NCBI GenBank assembly: GCA_027068695.1
Contig: JAMOMG010000251.1
Location: 1 to 7,405, forward strand
Length of the DNA: 7,405 bases
Direction of reading: 5' to 3'
DNA from: Flavobacteriaceae bacterium
GTDB lineage: Bacteria; Bacteroidota; Bacteroidia; Flavobacteriales; Flavobacteriaceae
The notes beneath the pieces are model-generated. The model did no database searches. It saw only the letters and a list, made by a program, of their open reading frames with translations, and was not told the origin of the DNA. Positions 7,326 through 7,405 of this stretch are shown here, piece after piece. Position numbers and translations under genes: made by a program. Each line of letters begins with the position of its first letter. The first letter of the stretch is position 1.

Positions 7326-7343
7326 ATTTATTAATTTACGGTC

Positions 7344-7378
7344 TTGGTTTTCAATAGTTATATTGAACCTAAAACCAA
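7344..7378 (-). promoter_or_regulatory. Bulged hairpin in the rpsN-rpsH gap
   Basis: On the minus strand, bases 7378-7371 (TTGGTTTT) pair perfectly with 7351-7344 (AAAACCAA). A five-base one-sided bulge AGGTT (7370-7366) follows. An upper stem CAATA/TATTG (7365-7361 with 7356-7352) is capped by a four-base loop TAAC. The structure ends 18 bases before the rpsH ATG and has no U-tract after it, so it is not a terminator. Its position directly in front of the S8 gene suggests an S8-related control element, by analogy with E. coli spc repression; that part is inference. Confidence 0.45.
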
Positions 7379-7387
7379 TTTAAAATT

Positions 7388-7405
7388 TTACCAACTAGCT
7401 TTTTT
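7388..7405 (-). CDS. rpsN: 30S ribosomal protein S14 (uS14), C-terminal end only
   Basis: The last 18 bases of the window, read on the minus strand, encode Lys-Lys-Ala-Ser-Trp followed by TAA. KASW with a stop is the characteristic end of S14, and rpsN is the gene expected immediately upstream of rpsH in the spc operon. The rest of the gene, including the part that would show whether it is the zinc-binding form, lies beyond the right edge. The call rests on five residues plus gene order. Confidence 0.85.
   Translation of the reverse strand, partial: KKASW

Noticed and set aside
3453..7405. Hidden accessory system or inserted gene within the spc cluster
   Set aside because: Every gap here is accounted for. 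Genes are contiguous, in standard order, of normal length and similar AT-rich composition, with no insertion, repeat or foreign-looking segment.

Overview
The window is a 3' stretch of the S10-spc-alpha ribosomal protein supercluster, encoded entirely on the minus strand. It reads from right to left as (rpsN)-rpsH-rplF-rplR-rpsE-rpmD-rplO-secY-infA-rpmJ-rpsM-rpsK-rpsD-rpoA-rplQ, followed by an intrinsic terminator. There are fourteen complete genes plus the last five codons of rpsN at the right edge. Almost all the sequence is coding.

The organism is very probably a member of Bacteroidota, most likely Flavobacteriia/Flavobacteriaceae. The DNA is strongly AT-rich. The order secY-infA-rpmJ-rpsM-rpsK-rpsD-rpoA-rplQ has no adk or map between secY and infA. 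Start codons are preceded by A/T-rich sequence with almost no Shine-Dalgarno motifs. L36 has lost its zinc ligands, and L17 has a Lys-rich C-terminal tail. These assignments come from reading the sequence and from recalled family features, not from a database search.

Layout: 7388-7405 is the end of rpsN, followed by a 62-base gap holding a strong hairpin. The spc part (rpsH to rpmJ, 7325 down to 3106) is packed with gaps of 4 to 17 bases. It supplies small- and large-subunit proteins, the SecY translocon channel and initiation factor IF-1. The alpha part (rpsM to rplQ, 3103 down to 122) follows after only 2 bases. Its spacing is looser: an 84-base structured gap precedes rpsD, and a 38-base gap with a GAAA-capped hairpin precedes rplQ. 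An intrinsic terminator (64-97) closes the unit. Bases 1-63 hold no gene, promoter or repeat that I can support.

Together the genes couple production of ribosomal subunits, an initiation factor, the RNA polymerase alpha subunit and the main protein-export channel in one transcript. I see no mobile element, CRISPR array, tRNA, rRNA or novel accessory system. The most interesting items are three intergenic RNA structures that could be regulatory, above all the one in front of rpsD. The coding content itself is an ordinary core housekeeping operon.
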